Assembly: GCF_000255655.1 (NCBI RefSeq)
Contig: NZ_JH636436.1
Coordinates: 409,636 to 473,635, forward strand
Direction of reading: 5' to 3'
From: Schlesneria paludicola DSM 18645
GTDB taxonomy: Bacteria > Planctomycetota > Planctomycetia > Planctomycetales > Planctomycetaceae
Length of the DNA stretch: 64,000 bases
Of the stretch, positions 47,893 to 56,916 are shown in pieces. The position numbers and the translations under genes were made by a program. Position 1 is the stretch's first letter, and each line of letters starts with the position of its first letter. The notes under the pieces were generated by a model. The model made no database searches. It had not been told where the DNA came from and saw nothing but the letters and a program-made list of their open reading frames with translations.

Positions 47893-48966
47893 ATGTTCCT
47901 ATTCGATGCACACCTCGATATGGCGTGGAATGCGCTGGAGTGGAATCGCGATCTGATGCTGCCAGTGGCGAAGATTCGCGAGTTCGAGCAGCACTTCGAC
48001 AATATCATTCCTGGCGAATGCACGGTCTCTTGGGATGCCTTGCGACGTGGTCGTGTCGGGCTGATGATCGTGACGCTGTTGCCACGGTTCCACCGAAAAC
48101 ATGCCCCCCTGACGTTTCCGCAGCAGCGTGAAACCGCGTACGCGATGTCGCAGGGACAATTGATGTACTACCGCGCGATGGTTGCGCGCGGTGTGTTGCG
48201 TGAAATTCCTGACAAGGCGGCGCTCGACAAGCATGTCGCGGAATGGAATGCGTTGCCCGATGGTACGCCACCCGAATCGCTTCCGCTCGGATACATCCTC
48301 AGTATGGAAGGCAGTCCGCCCATTCTGTATCCCGAACAGATCGCCGACTGGTACGCGGCGGGATTGCGCTTGCTGGGGCCCGCCCACTATGGACCCAGTC
48401 CGTATTGCTACGGCACGGGCAGCACCGGCGGATTCAACGAGGACGGTAAGAAGCTCTTGCGCGAAATGGACAAGGTCGGGATGTTGCTCGACGTCACCCA
48501 TCTGGCGGACGAATCGTTCTGGGACGCGATGGAGATTTACCAGGGGCCCTGCATCGCCAGCCATCACAACTGCCGTGCTCTCGTTCCTGGCGATCGCCAG
48601 TTGGAAGACCGTCAGATTCTCGAGCTGATCCGCCGCGGTTCGGTGATCGGAGCTGCCTTCGATAACTGGATGATTCAGCCGGGCTGGAAGATCGGCGTCA
48701 CCGATCCGTCTACTGTGAAGATGGATCATATCGTCAATCACATCGACCATATCTGTCAGCTTGCGGGCAATGCCAAGCATTGCGGGCTGGGGACAGACCT
48801 GGACGGCGGTTTCGGAAAAGAGCAGTCTCCCTCGGATCTCGACACGATTGCCGATCTGGGCCGAATGGGTGAACTGCTGTCGAAACGCGGGTATTCCGCC
48901 GCCGACGTCGAAGGAATCATGTCGCGGAACTTTGTCGAGTTCTTCCAGCGAGCTTGGGCGTCGTGA
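47893..48966 (+). CDS. M19 membrane dipeptidase family peptidase
   Basis: 357 residues from ATG 47893 (MFLFDAHLDMAWNAL). The metal motif H7-x-D9 opens the protein; LSMEGSPPI, LLDVTHLADESFWD, ASHHNCRALVPGDRQL and HCGLGTDLDGGFG carry the remaining zinc ligands of the renal dipeptidase (M19) family. No signal peptide is visible, so it is probably cytoplasmic. It hydrolyses dipeptides, possibly including D-amino-acid dipeptides from wall turnover. The MFS transporter gene follows 208 bp later. Confidence 0.92.
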   Translation: MFLFDAHLDMAWNALEWNRDLMLPVAKIREFEQHFDNIIPGECTVSWDALRRGRVGLMIVTLLPRFHRKHAPLTFPQQRETAYAMSQGQLMYYRAMVARGVLREIPDKAALDKHVAEWNALPDGTPPESLPLGYILSMEGSPPILYPEQIADWYAAGLRLLGPAHYGPSPYCYGTGSTGGFNEDGKKLLREMDKVGMLLDVTHLADESFWDAMEIYQGPCIASHHNCRALVPGDRQLEDRQILELIRRGSVIGAAFDNWMIQPGWKIGVTDPSTVKMDHIVNHIDHICQLAGNAKHCGLGTDLDGGFGKEQSPSDLDTIADLGRMGELLSKRGYSAADVEGIMSRNFVEFFQRAWAS

Positions 48967-49174
48967 TTCAGTGATCGTGTGGGGAAACCGAAACCCGCGC
49001 TCCTTTGCGGGGCGCGGTTTCGCAATTTGATGTGATCCCGAGTCGCCGCGATGGCTCAAAGCCACGAATACAATCGCAACAACCGATTCGTTGCTTGCCG
49101 GGCGGGGTCTGTCACGGCATCATCTGCGGAACCGTTTTTCGCGAGATTATTTGACAAGTTTGAAGGAAGCCCCG

Positions 49175-50512
49175 ATGCAGCGGTCTGTGTTTTTGAAGCT
49201 CAGCGCGATGATGTTCCTCCAGTACTTTATCTGGGGAGCGTGGTTTCCGCCGAGTTTTGGTTTCTTCGGTGCGGGGGCCTTGGGCTTCGACGAATGGCAG
49301 CAATTTGGTTTGACGGCCGCTTTTCCCATGTCGGCCATCATCGCCATGTTTTTTGGAAACCAGTTTGTTGACCGTAATTTTGCGGCTGAACGGTTTCTGG
49401 CGTTCAGCCATTTGGTGGGGGGGCTCGCTCTGATCGGATTTGGTGCTCTGTCGTGGAAGGCGTTTTCGGCAGAGGGGCAGTCGGTGGGAAGTTACTGGCT
49501 GTATTTCGCGTGCATGGCGACGCATTGCTTCTTTTACGTGCCGACGATTTCCGTCACGAACTCGATCGCCTTTTCGAGCATGTCCGATCCTCAGAAAGAT
49601 TTTGGTCCGGTACGGCTGTGGGGGACGATTGGCTGGATTGCAGCCAGTTGGCCGTTCATTTTCATTCTTGCCGATTGGGCGAAGATTCCTCAATTCGGAT
49701 CGGTTGGTTTTACGGATTGGCTGGGAGCTGCGCTGGGTACGCCTCTGACCGGGACGGCCTTGAATCAAGGAAAGAGCTGGGCCTTTTTGACGGGGGGCGT
49801 TGCCTCAATTCTATTGGCCGTGTTGAGCCTGACGCTGCCGCATACACCTCCTAAGCCGATGCACGATGAAAAGCATTCTCTGGCATGGTTGGAAGCGATG
49901 CGTTTGCTGAAGCATCCATTCTTGCTCGTGCTGTTTGTTGTCACATTTATTGATGCCACGGTCCATGATGGATTCTTCATTTTCGCGTTCACCTACCTGG
50001 AAAAGGTGGGTGTTGCTCCGAACTGGATTCAGCCGGCGATGAGCGTCGGGCAGATTGCCGAAATTGGCACAATGGCGATCCTGGGGTATGTGCTGAAAAA
50101 CCTCGGCTGGCGGACCACGATGATCCTCGGAATCCTCGGGCACACGGTTCGATTTGCGGTGTTCGCATTCATTCCCAACCCCTACGTCGCCGTCGCCGTG
50201 AACATCCTTCACGGGATTTGTTATGCCTTCTTCTTTGCGACGTTGTACATTTTGGTCGACGAAGTCTTCCCCAAAGATGCACGCACGAGTGCTCAGGGGT
50301 TGTTCAACTTTCTGGTTCTGGGCATGGGGCCGATTGTGTCGCGCTACTTGTGGCCGGCCATTCAGGCAAGATACACGCATGATGGCGTGATCGAGTATCG
50401 CACTTTGCTGCTGTATCCCGCTGCAGGCGGCTTGATTGCGGCGATTCTGCTACTGCTGTTCTTCCATCCTCCGAAAGGGAAGGTCGCGGAAGAGGCTCCT
50501 GTCACCACTTGA
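49175..50512 (+). CDS. MFS transporter, nucleoside:H+ symporter-like
   Basis: 445 residues from ATG 49175, preceded by gaaggaag. Twelve hydrophobic helices are visible. The first (LKLSAMMFLQYFIWGAWF) and the segment FGPVRLWGTIGWIAASW are characteristic of the nucleoside:H+ symporter (NupG-like) branch, as is the later HGICYAFFFATLYILVDEVFPKDARTSAQG. It probably imports nucleosides, but this branch is broad and the substrate cannot be fixed. Confidence 0.88.
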   Translation: MQRSVFLKLSAMMFLQYFIWGAWFPPSFGFFGAGALGFDEWQQFGLTAAFPMSAIIAMFFGNQFVDRNFAAERFLAFSHLVGGLALIGFGALSWKAFSAEGQSVGSYWLYFACMATHCFFYVPTISVTNSIAFSSMSDPQKDFGPVRLWGTIGWIAASWPFIFILADWAKIPQFGSVGFTDWLGAALGTPLTGTALNQGKSWAFLTGGVASILLAVLSLTLPHTPPKPMHDEKHSLAWLEAMRLLKHPFLLVLFVVTFIDATVHDGFFIFAFTYLEKVGVAPNWIQPAMSVGQIAEIGTMAILGYVLKNLGWRTTMILGILGHTVRFAVFAFIPNPYVAVAVNILHGICYAFFFATLYILVDEVFPKDARTSAQGLFNFLVLGMGPIVSRYLWPAIQARYTHDGVIEYRTLLLYPAAGGLIAAILLLLFFHPPKGKVAEEAPVTT

Positions 50513-50541
50513 TCTGAACTCACAATCCGTTAACCCAAAAA

Positions 50542-50581
50542 GCGATGGGGGCGATTCGCAGACGCGAATCGCCCCCATCGT
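50542..50581. terminator. Bidirectional terminator between the MFS gene and the TPR gene
   Basis: A perfect stem of 16-17 bp (50543-50558/9 with 50564/5-50580) with a 4-6-base loop lies 30 bp after the MFS stop and 26 bp before the end of the convergent minus-strand gene. An A-rich run precedes it on the plus strand, which is a T tract (gcttttt) for the minus-strand transcript. Confidence 0.8.
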
Positions 50582-50606
50582 CATTCCGCCAAAGAGATTT
50601 GAATCG

Positions 50607-53600
50607 CTACTTGTCGGTCAATTCGCGGAACTCTTCCACTTCCGGCGGCGCGACGTTCAGGTCGATTAGTTCACCCGTCAGGCAGTCCAGATAGAACCGA
50701 ATCAAGGGTCGCAATCCCGCTTGCGGATTGAGTTCCAGAGCCTTTCGCAGCGAGGCCGTCGCGTCTTCGACGGCACCGGATTCCATCTGCGCAACGGCCA
50801 ACTGAAAGTAGACGGTTGGTCCTTCGATTCGCATCACCTGAAGTGCTTGTGCGGTGGTTTGCACTGTCGCGGCCGGATAGTAATCCGCCCAGTCCGGATT
50901 GAAGGTCAGAAAGGGCAGCGTCGACATCGTGGATTGAGTCTGCGACGAGATCATTGAGCGTGTCTGATCGTTCCAAAGCTTGATCGAACGAGTGTAATTC
51001 GCGGCTGTCAGGGCCGAGATGGCGGCAAAATCACGCCAGGTCATCAATGCCGTATCCGCACCCATGCCTTCCAGGGGGTCAATCTGTTCGGCGGCCTCAC
51101 GATTGCGGCCCACTTCCATCAGCCAGCTTCCCAGCGCCAGTTTCGCCAGTGGATTCTTTGCAAGGTAGATCGCATCTTCTTCCAGCGTCTTGATGGCGGT
51201 CAGCAGGCCGCCTGCTTGAGAGGCTCCGTGTGCGACCTGAAGTCGATCAGATCCCTGGTTCAAATGATCGCTGGTCATTGTCTGAATGCGGCCGACAGAT
51301 TCGTCCAACTGGACGATGATTTCTTTAATTCGTTCTGCTTCTTGTTCGCGCTCTTCTTCTGACAATTTGGCCATCGGTGGCAGTGATTGAAGTTTCCGCA
51401 GCAGTTCCAGTTGCACATCGATTCGTCCCATCGATTCGTACTGCTGAAGCAGTTGGCGAATGGTGTTGGAATCTTCCGGGTGCAGGGACAGAGCTTGTTG
51501 AAGCGCGCTGATGGATTCGTAGTATCGAAGTTTGTTCGGGGGCAGGGGGCCGCCCTGACTGAGGATTCCCGATTCAATCTGGCCCAGAATCGAGTAGGCC
51601 ATGCCCAGGACCTTATAGCCCTCGGTTGAGTTGGGGTCGTCTCGCAGGCCTTCGTTCGCATTTCGTATCGCCAACAATGCCGAGGCGCAACGTTTTGAAT
51701 TCGAGGTGCTGTTGCCCGCCGTGGCGAGCGCAAAATCGTGTTGAGCGGACTGGACGGCGTGCGGCACGACGGGACGCCGAAGTGAAAACAGATTGTCGTA
51801 CGTGGTTGTGGGCTTTGCGTACTCGCGTGTCACCTCCTCGACGACTTCCGGCTTGTCTCGGAACGCCTGCTTGACCACGTCAAACGCATGGTCTCGCACG
51901 AATGAGGTGGCCGTTTCGTCGCTGGGGTCGATTCGGATGAAGACGGCGGTTGAGGCATTCAAGCTGGTCATTTCAAAGTCGCTGCACGCCAGCAGGCTAA
52001 ACAAAGTATGGTAATCCGCCGGGGGCAGTGGTCCGTTCAGGCGAGGACAGGCCTGTCGGATGCGATACTTGACGAAGTTCGATTTCCAGATCGTTGAATC
52101 GTCTCGTTCGTCATTTCGTTCGCGCAGCGCTTTCCGGAGGACATTGTGGAGTTGCAGCAGGTTGGCTTCGTCGCTGCCATAGAAAAGGCCCGCTCGGCTG
52201 TCGACGAATGTTTTCTGGTTTCCCCAGATCATCAGGTCGCCCTGGCGCATCGAGAAGTTAAAGGGGTGATCGTCGATTAACGAGGAATGCAGGTTCTGAT
52301 AGTCCTCCATTGCTCCTGCAAGATGGGCGTCAAACCCGACGCCGGTTCGTTTTCCGCTCGGTCCGTCGATTCGGCCGCTGAGAATCAGCCAGGCGAGCGC
52401 AAAGAACCCGATGACGGTGACAGCCCGCCCCCCGCGCGAGAACATCAGTTCGCGCCAGTCGATCGAATAGGTTTGCCCGAATTTTTCGCGATACCAGACT
52501 TGGGCGTTAATCGTGCCGATGACGCAATTCACGAGACTCGCAGCGGCCAGTTCGTGCGTGGCCAGCAAGCTCATTCCATTAAAGCCCAGCACAATGAATA
52601 TGTGCGACCAGCGCAAGTGTGCCCGATTCAAGATCAGGCTGACGAGGGTGGCCGCAGCCAGAACCAGTGCTGCAATCATGCGATGATTCAGTGCGTTCCA
52701 GTGGAAATCACTAAGAATCGGAAAAAAGACCTGATCGGCGATGGCGGGCTGCGGATAGGCGAATCGCATCGCCGGATAGTCGGTCAAGTACATTCGAAGC
52801 GGTGCGAGCCATGATTCCCATAGGAACGGATGGACGGCAACGACTGCCAGGGACGCGAGTGTCACCTTGAGAATGTCAGATTTCTCTCCGTCTGCGGCCG
52901 GCTCGCGGCTCAACCATTCACCCACAGTCCACAACGCCAGCAAGAACCAGCCGAACCAGGCGCGTTGGTCACACTGAGCCCAGATCCAAATCAGCGGGAC
53001 CAGGGGCCACAGGCTATGGCGTGGCCCCGGTTCTTCCGATCGAACCAAGACCCACAGTACCAGACTGACGCCCAGCAACGTGATCAGTTCTGGTTGGATG
53101 GTAAACTGGGGATAGCAGACCAGCAGGGCCAGTGTCGCACAGATCGATCCCCACCAGGTTCGGATGTTCATGCGGACGCTATGAGCGAGCAATCCAAACG
53201 TTAGGCAGGCGAGCAGCCCCTGCAACAGTGAAAGGCCAATTCCCCCACTGACGGCATGGATGCCGGCGACGACGAGATCGAAAGCCCAGGGAAGATTGAT
53301 CCAGCGACGTTCGCTGGCGGTATACGAAAACGGGTCCTGCGCGGGCGGGAGGAAACCATGGCTGGCCAGATACTGTCCGCTTTTGATGTGGAGCAGCGTA
53401 CGCGTTTCAGCGATCTGGGAGACACCCAGCAAGAGCGCCAACCCAACGACGGCCCAGCGAATCACAAAATCGCCTCGAATTGCTTCGTCTTCGACCAATT
53501 CCGGCGTGAGCGGTTCCCATTCGGGAAGCCCTTCATCCGCCATCGGCGTGATGGCCGGGACCTGGCTCGCAATGGGTTCAAGGGCGGGCGATGGCTCGTT

Positions 53601-53645
53601 GGGGGCAGGCTTTGGGTCGAGTGGCTGGTCAGGTTGTTCAGGCAC
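50607..53645 (-). CDS. Large polytopic membrane protein with C-terminal TPR region
   Basis: 1012 residues from a GTG start; an in-frame ATG 34 codons later is an alternative. A Pro-rich cytoplasmic start precedes a membrane region (about 60-430) with ten or so helices in the style of dolichyl-phosphate-mannose mannosyltransferase-like or O-antigen-ligase-like proteins. A soluble domain (about 450-620) follows, and TPR-like helices occupy about 640-1000 (SAALQQALSLHPEDSNTIRQLLQQYESMGR, ATASLRKALELNPQAG). No catalytic motif was recognised. Such proteins are common in planctomycetes and presumed to act in envelope glycan or export work. Confidence 0.75.
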   Translation of the reverse strand: MPEQPDQPLDPKPAPNEPSPALEPIASQVPAITPMADEGLPEWEPLTPELVEDEAIRGDFVIRWAVVGLALLLGVSQIAETRTLLHIKSGQYLASHGFLPPAQDPFSYTASERRWINLPWAFDLVVAGIHAVSGGIGLSLLQGLLACLTFGLLAHSVRMNIRTWWGSICATLALLVCYPQFTIQPELITLLGVSLVLWVLVRSEEPGPRHSLWPLVPLIWIWAQCDQRAWFGWFLLALWTVGEWLSREPAADGEKSDILKVTLASLAVVAVHPFLWESWLAPLRMYLTDYPAMRFAYPQPAIADQVFFPILSDFHWNALNHRMIAALVLAAATLVSLILNRAHLRWSHIFIVLGFNGMSLLATHELAAASLVNCVIGTINAQVWYREKFGQTYSIDWRELMFSRGGRAVTVIGFFALAWLILSGRIDGPSGKRTGVGFDAHLAGAMEDYQNLHSSLIDDHPFNFSMRQGDLMIWGNQKTFVDSRAGLFYGSDEANLLQLHNVLRKALRERNDERDDSTIWKSNFVKYRIRQACPRLNGPLPPADYHTLFSLLACSDFEMTSLNASTAVFIRIDPSDETATSFVRDHAFDVVKQAFRDKPEVVEEVTREYAKPTTTYDNLFSLRRPVVPHAVQSAQHDFALATAGNSTSNSKRCASALLAIRNANEGLRDDPNSTEGYKVLGMAYSILGQIESGILSQGGPLPPNKLRYYESISALQQALSLHPEDSNTIRQLLQQYESMGRIDVQLELLRKLQSLPPMAKLSEEEREQEAERIKEIIVQLDESVGRIQTMTSDHLNQGSDRLQVAHGASQAGGLLTAIKTLEEDAIYLAKNPLAKLALGSWLMEVGRNREAAEQIDPLEGMGADTALMTWRDFAAISALTAANYTRSIKLWNDQTRSMISSQTQSTMSTLPFLTFNPDWADYYPAATVQTTAQALQVMRIEGPTVYFQLAVAQMESGAVEDATASLRKALELNPQAGLRPLIRFYLDCLTGELIDLNVAPPEVEEFRELTDK

Positions 53646-53971
53646 AATCTCGCTCGCTGTAGAATAACGTCAGGACCGGATGATGTGGTCCATGGTAAAG
53701 CCGCTGAATTTTGCTGGTCAACCAACTCAGTCTGACTGTTCAGAGGAGACTTGCAACAGACGGAGAGTGAGGCGTCAAAATCGGCGTCAGCACTCACCAG
53801 ATCCAAGCACGCGAATGGCCTACGAGCCGTTTGCCAAGAGTGTTGGGGCTGACGTGCGGATTCGAGCGGGAAACGCAGTTCCAAAGCCGATGGATCGGTG
53901 TTTTGGGCACTGCCATGACGAGTTGCGCGTGTCCCAGGAAGATGCTGGAACCCCAGCCTGCGTACCGAGAT
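53646..53971. other. Gene-free stretch between the hypothetical gene and the TPR gene
   Basis: 326 bp that precedes the minus-strand TPR gene and so probably contains its promoter and leader. Overlapping short frames show no protein-like pattern. No repeat or strong hairpin was found. Confidence 0.45.
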
Positions 53972-54610
53972 TCAGGCGAGGCAGGGGACGCGTAGGATGG
54001 TCGCGACTCGACCAGCTTCCGATTCCGTCAGCAACCCCTTTAAACGCATCGTCATGTCTGAAGACGCGTGCCAGCGGCTCAGAGCTTCGAACATCGACTC
54101 CAGACGATTCGGATCGATGCCCATCTGGATTTTCCGTTCGATCGATTCCTCTGGTGCCATATCCAGAAACTGGTTTAACAGCAGGAAATCAACGTCATTC
54201 GGCAGTTCCAGGTACAGCAGTCGCAATTCGCGGGCAAGATAGGAATCGAGCGGAAACGACAAGTCGATCGGACCGCCGCCCAGCAGTCTCGCCACGAGTT
54301 CGGGCTCTTTCTCGACATACTGTGCCGTCAATTCGCAGGCCGCATAGACCACACTTTCTTCGAGCAGATTCGCCTGGAATGCTTCGCGGCTGACATGCTT
54401 GTGCCAGGTGGACGCAAGTAAATCCAACTGCACGGCAGGTGCGACTTCGCGAAGAAAGGGAACCTTGCCGAGATATCCGAACGGCTTCATTGGCTCGCTC
54501 AGACATCGCTTGTGAAGTGACAGGGTTTCGAAGGTTTCTCGGAATGCGACGCGAAAGGCGGCATAACTGAGCAACGTTTGCGGAAGCGGTTTGTGGTTGA
54601 TCTTGAGCAT
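53972..54610 (-). CDS. Hypothetical helical protein
   Basis: 212 residues from ATG 54610 (MLKINHKPLPQTLLSYAAFR); the frame extends to 54670 with less likely sequence. It is soluble, Leu/Glu-rich and probably all-helical, with no signal peptide or motif that I recognise. Segments such as LEESVVYAACELTAQYVEKEPELVARLLGG look genuinely coded. It follows the methyltransferase gene on the same strand by 193 bp. Function unknown. Confidence 0.65.
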   Translation of the reverse strand: MLKINHKPLPQTLLSYAAFRVAFRETFETLSLHKRCLSEPMKPFGYLGKVPFLREVAPAVQLDLLASTWHKHVSREAFQANLLEESVVYAACELTAQYVEKEPELVARLLGGGPIDLSFPLDSYLARELRLLYLELPNDVDFLLLNQFLDMAPEESIERKIQMGIDPNRLESMFEALSRWHASSDMTMRLKGLLTESEAGRVATILRVPCLA

Positions 54611-54802
54611 GAACTCAGGATGGCTGCCGTGGGGGACTAAATACAAGAAAATCTTTCGATTTTTCCCCACGCAGCCGTGATTGCTGACAATTCATTGACG
54701 ATCGAAAACAATCATGTTGAGATTTCTCAACGCAACGTTACAAGGCGATGCGCTGACCGTTCTGCGTTGCGATTTTGGAAAGGATCGGACGATCTCGGCC
54801 GG

Positions 54803-55531
54803 TCATGTTTGATGCCGGATTTCGATCAATTGATACTGTCCGACGCGCGGTGCTGTCAGCGGCCGCAGTTCTTCGTCGAACAATCGAACGGTCAGCCCGT
54901 ATTCAGGGATCATGCGGCAGAACCGTTCGGCGCGCATCCGCCCGCCGTCGACGAACCAGGCGACGCCGTCCCGCGCTAAGGTGCGACGGGTCAATTCCAA
55001 CAGTGGCTCGTGGTGCCGGTCTTCGTAAAGCAGTTCGCAGCCCCACAAGTATGGGTACTGTTTGTCGGGCGGGATTCGCCAGTCGAGCACCAGGCCTTGT
55101 GCCTGGGTGAATCCATGCCGTTGAGCGTTGTAGAGCGCAAGCTCAACCGCCTTGGGTTCGTAGTCGCTGATCGTCACGCGCAGTCCGCGGGCGAGACCGG
55201 CGAGACCCACGATGCCAATACCAGCGCCAATCTCCAAGACCTCTGCCTCTTTTGGCCAGTCTGTTTTCAAGATGGTGGCGACCATCTTGAGTGCCGCAGG
55301 CCAAAGATAGGCCCAATATGGCATGTACTCGTCCCGATCGAAGGCCGTATGCACCTCGGGGTCTTCGAGGAAGGCATCGGGCACCGCCGGAAGGACAAGG
55401 CGAAAGGTGTGTCCTTCGACGGTCCAGGTGCGTTCCGTCCATCCACCCGGAATCGCAGGCAGCTCTTTCGGTTGCAGCTCGACGGGCAGGGGCAGGTCGC
55501 GGATTTCGCGCGTATCGGGCGTTGTTGTCAT
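54803..55531 (-). CDS. Class I SAM-dependent methyltransferase (METTL/lysine methyltransferase-like)
   Basis: 242 residues. Motif I VLEIGAGIGIVGLAGLARG (near residue 97), the acidic loop ITISDYEPKAVELALYNAQ-type segment, and a later WGCELLYEDRHHEPLLELTRR match Rossmann-fold methyltransferases. The closest by style are those annotated as nicotinamide N-methyltransferase-like or protein-lysine methyltransferases. The methyl acceptor is unknown. It lies 25 bp behind the guanylyltransferase gene, likely co-transcribed. Confidence 0.85.
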   Translation of the reverse strand: MTTTPDTREIRDLPLPVELQPKELPAIPGGWTERTWTVEGHTFRLVLPAVPDAFLEDPEVHTAFDRDEYMPYWAYLWPAALKMVATILKTDWPKEAEVLEIGAGIGIVGLAGLARGLRVTISDYEPKAVELALYNAQRHGFTQAQGLVLDWRIPPDKQYPYLWGCELLYEDRHHEPLLELTRRTLARDGVAWFVDGGRMRAERFCRMIPEYGLTVRLFDEELRPLTAPRVGQYQLIEIRHQT

Positions 55532-55555
55532 AGCGGTGAGCGTTTTCGTGCCAGT

Positions 55556-56635
55556 TCAGAGGTAGTCGTGAAGTTGCCGTTTTTCGAGCTCGGCCAAGAG
55601 CTTCTTGAGAGCTCCCTCGTCGCTCTTATCCGCGACGAGGGTTGCCGTCGCGGTGTGTACGATGATCAGGTCTTTCAAGCCGAATGTGGCGATTAGATGG
55701 TCGTTACTGGAACGGACGATGCATCCTTTGGATTCGACCGTACAACACAAACCATCGAGGGTGTTGCCGTCTCTGTCCGAGGGCAAGAGGCGCGGAAGAG
55801 CGTGCCAACTTCCGACATCGTCCCATCCGAACGGTGCTTCGAGGACGCTGACACGGCCAGTGACTTTTTCGAGTACCGCATAGTCAATCGAGATGGATGG
55901 CATCTGGGGAAATTCGGTTTCAAGAGCGGTCTGCCAGCCGTCCGTGCCGATTGCGGGGCGCAGTCTCTCAAGTCGCGCATACAAATCGGGCGTGAATTCT
56001 TTCAATGCTTCGAGAATCGTCTGGGCGCGCCACACGAAGATCCCGCAATTCCAGTAATACTCGCCGCTGGCCATGAACTGCGAGGCGACCGTCAGGTTCG
56101 GCTTCTCTTGAAAGCTCTTGACGTGGAACAAGGGCGATGTCTGCGACGCGAGGCGCTCACCCCTCTGAATATAACCGAATCCCGTGGATGGGTACGTCGG
56201 TTCAATGCCGAACAGAACGAGGGTATCTGGTTCGTTCTTGATCAAGTTCACGGCGTCGTTGACGGCCTGCTGGAATTTCTCAGCAGGGGAGATGACATGG
56301 TCTGCGGGTGTGACCAGCATCACGGCATCGGGGTCAACGGCCAATAGTTGAATGGCGGCGAGGCCGATGCAGGGAGCGGTATTGCGTCCACACGGTTCAA
56401 CAAGGATTTGGTCTGAAGGGACATCTGGAAGTTGCCGTGCGGATTCGACGGCGTGCAAAGCGCCCGTCACGACCCAGGTTCGCTCAATCGGAATTGCGGG
56501 CTGACAGCGATTGACTGCTTGCTGAATCAACGTCTCGTGACCCGTCATTCGCAGGAACTGTTTGGGCAGTTGACGGCGGCTCTGGGGCCAGAATCGGGTT
56601 CCGGAACCACCTGCCATGATGACTGCATGCAACAT
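55556..56635 (-). CDS. manC: Mannose-1-phosphate guanylyltransferase
   Basis: 359 residues. The nucleotide-binding start AVIMAGGSGTRFWPQSR and the following LPKQFL are diagnostic, as are the VEPCGRNTAPCIGLAA segment, VTPADHVI, FGIEPTYPSTGFGYI, EKPN and YYWNCGIFVW. It makes GDP-mannose from mannose 1-phosphate and GTP. There is no C-terminal phosphomannose isomerase cupin domain, so this is the short, monofunctional form. It is divergent from a phosphohexomutase that could supply mannose 1-phosphate. Confidence 0.95.
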   Translation of the reverse strand: MLHAVIMAGGSGTRFWPQSRRQLPKQFLRMTGHETLIQQAVNRCQPAIPIERTWVVTGALHAVESARQLPDVPSDQILVEPCGRNTAPCIGLAAIQLLAVDPDAVMLVTPADHVISPAEKFQQAVNDAVNLIKNEPDTLVLFGIEPTYPSTGFGYIQRGERLASQTSPLFHVKSFQEKPNLTVASQFMASGEYYWNCGIFVWRAQTILEALKEFTPDLYARLERLRPAIGTDGWQTALETEFPQMPSISIDYAVLEKVTGRVSVLEAPFGWDDVGSWHALPRLLPSDRDGNTLDGLCCTVESKGCIVRSSNDHLIATFGLKDLIIVHTATATLVADKSDEGALKKLLAELEKRQLHDYL

Positions 56636-56916
56636 TTCGAATGATTCCTCGCGTACGACGCCTCTGTTACTATCCGCCTCTGCCGGATTTCGTCATCGGA
56701 ACGGGCTTCGATGAGAGTGCCTGTGCCGATGTCCAATCCTTCTGAATCTTGACGCGCGGGCGGAAGTCGAGATTCAGGTCAGATTTTTTGTACGGGAGTT
56801 ATATTTCATTCGGGCGTTTCTCACACTCAAGTCAGCGTACGAAATAGTCGCCGTACGATATTGCTTGCGTTGAATCAGTGTGAAGCGTGTTGGTTCCGAT
56901 TGAATTGGTCCGTTGA

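Noticed and set aside
47899-49065. 388-residue minus-strand frame opposite the M19 dipeptidase
   Set aside because: Complete overlap with a gene having all metal-site motifs.
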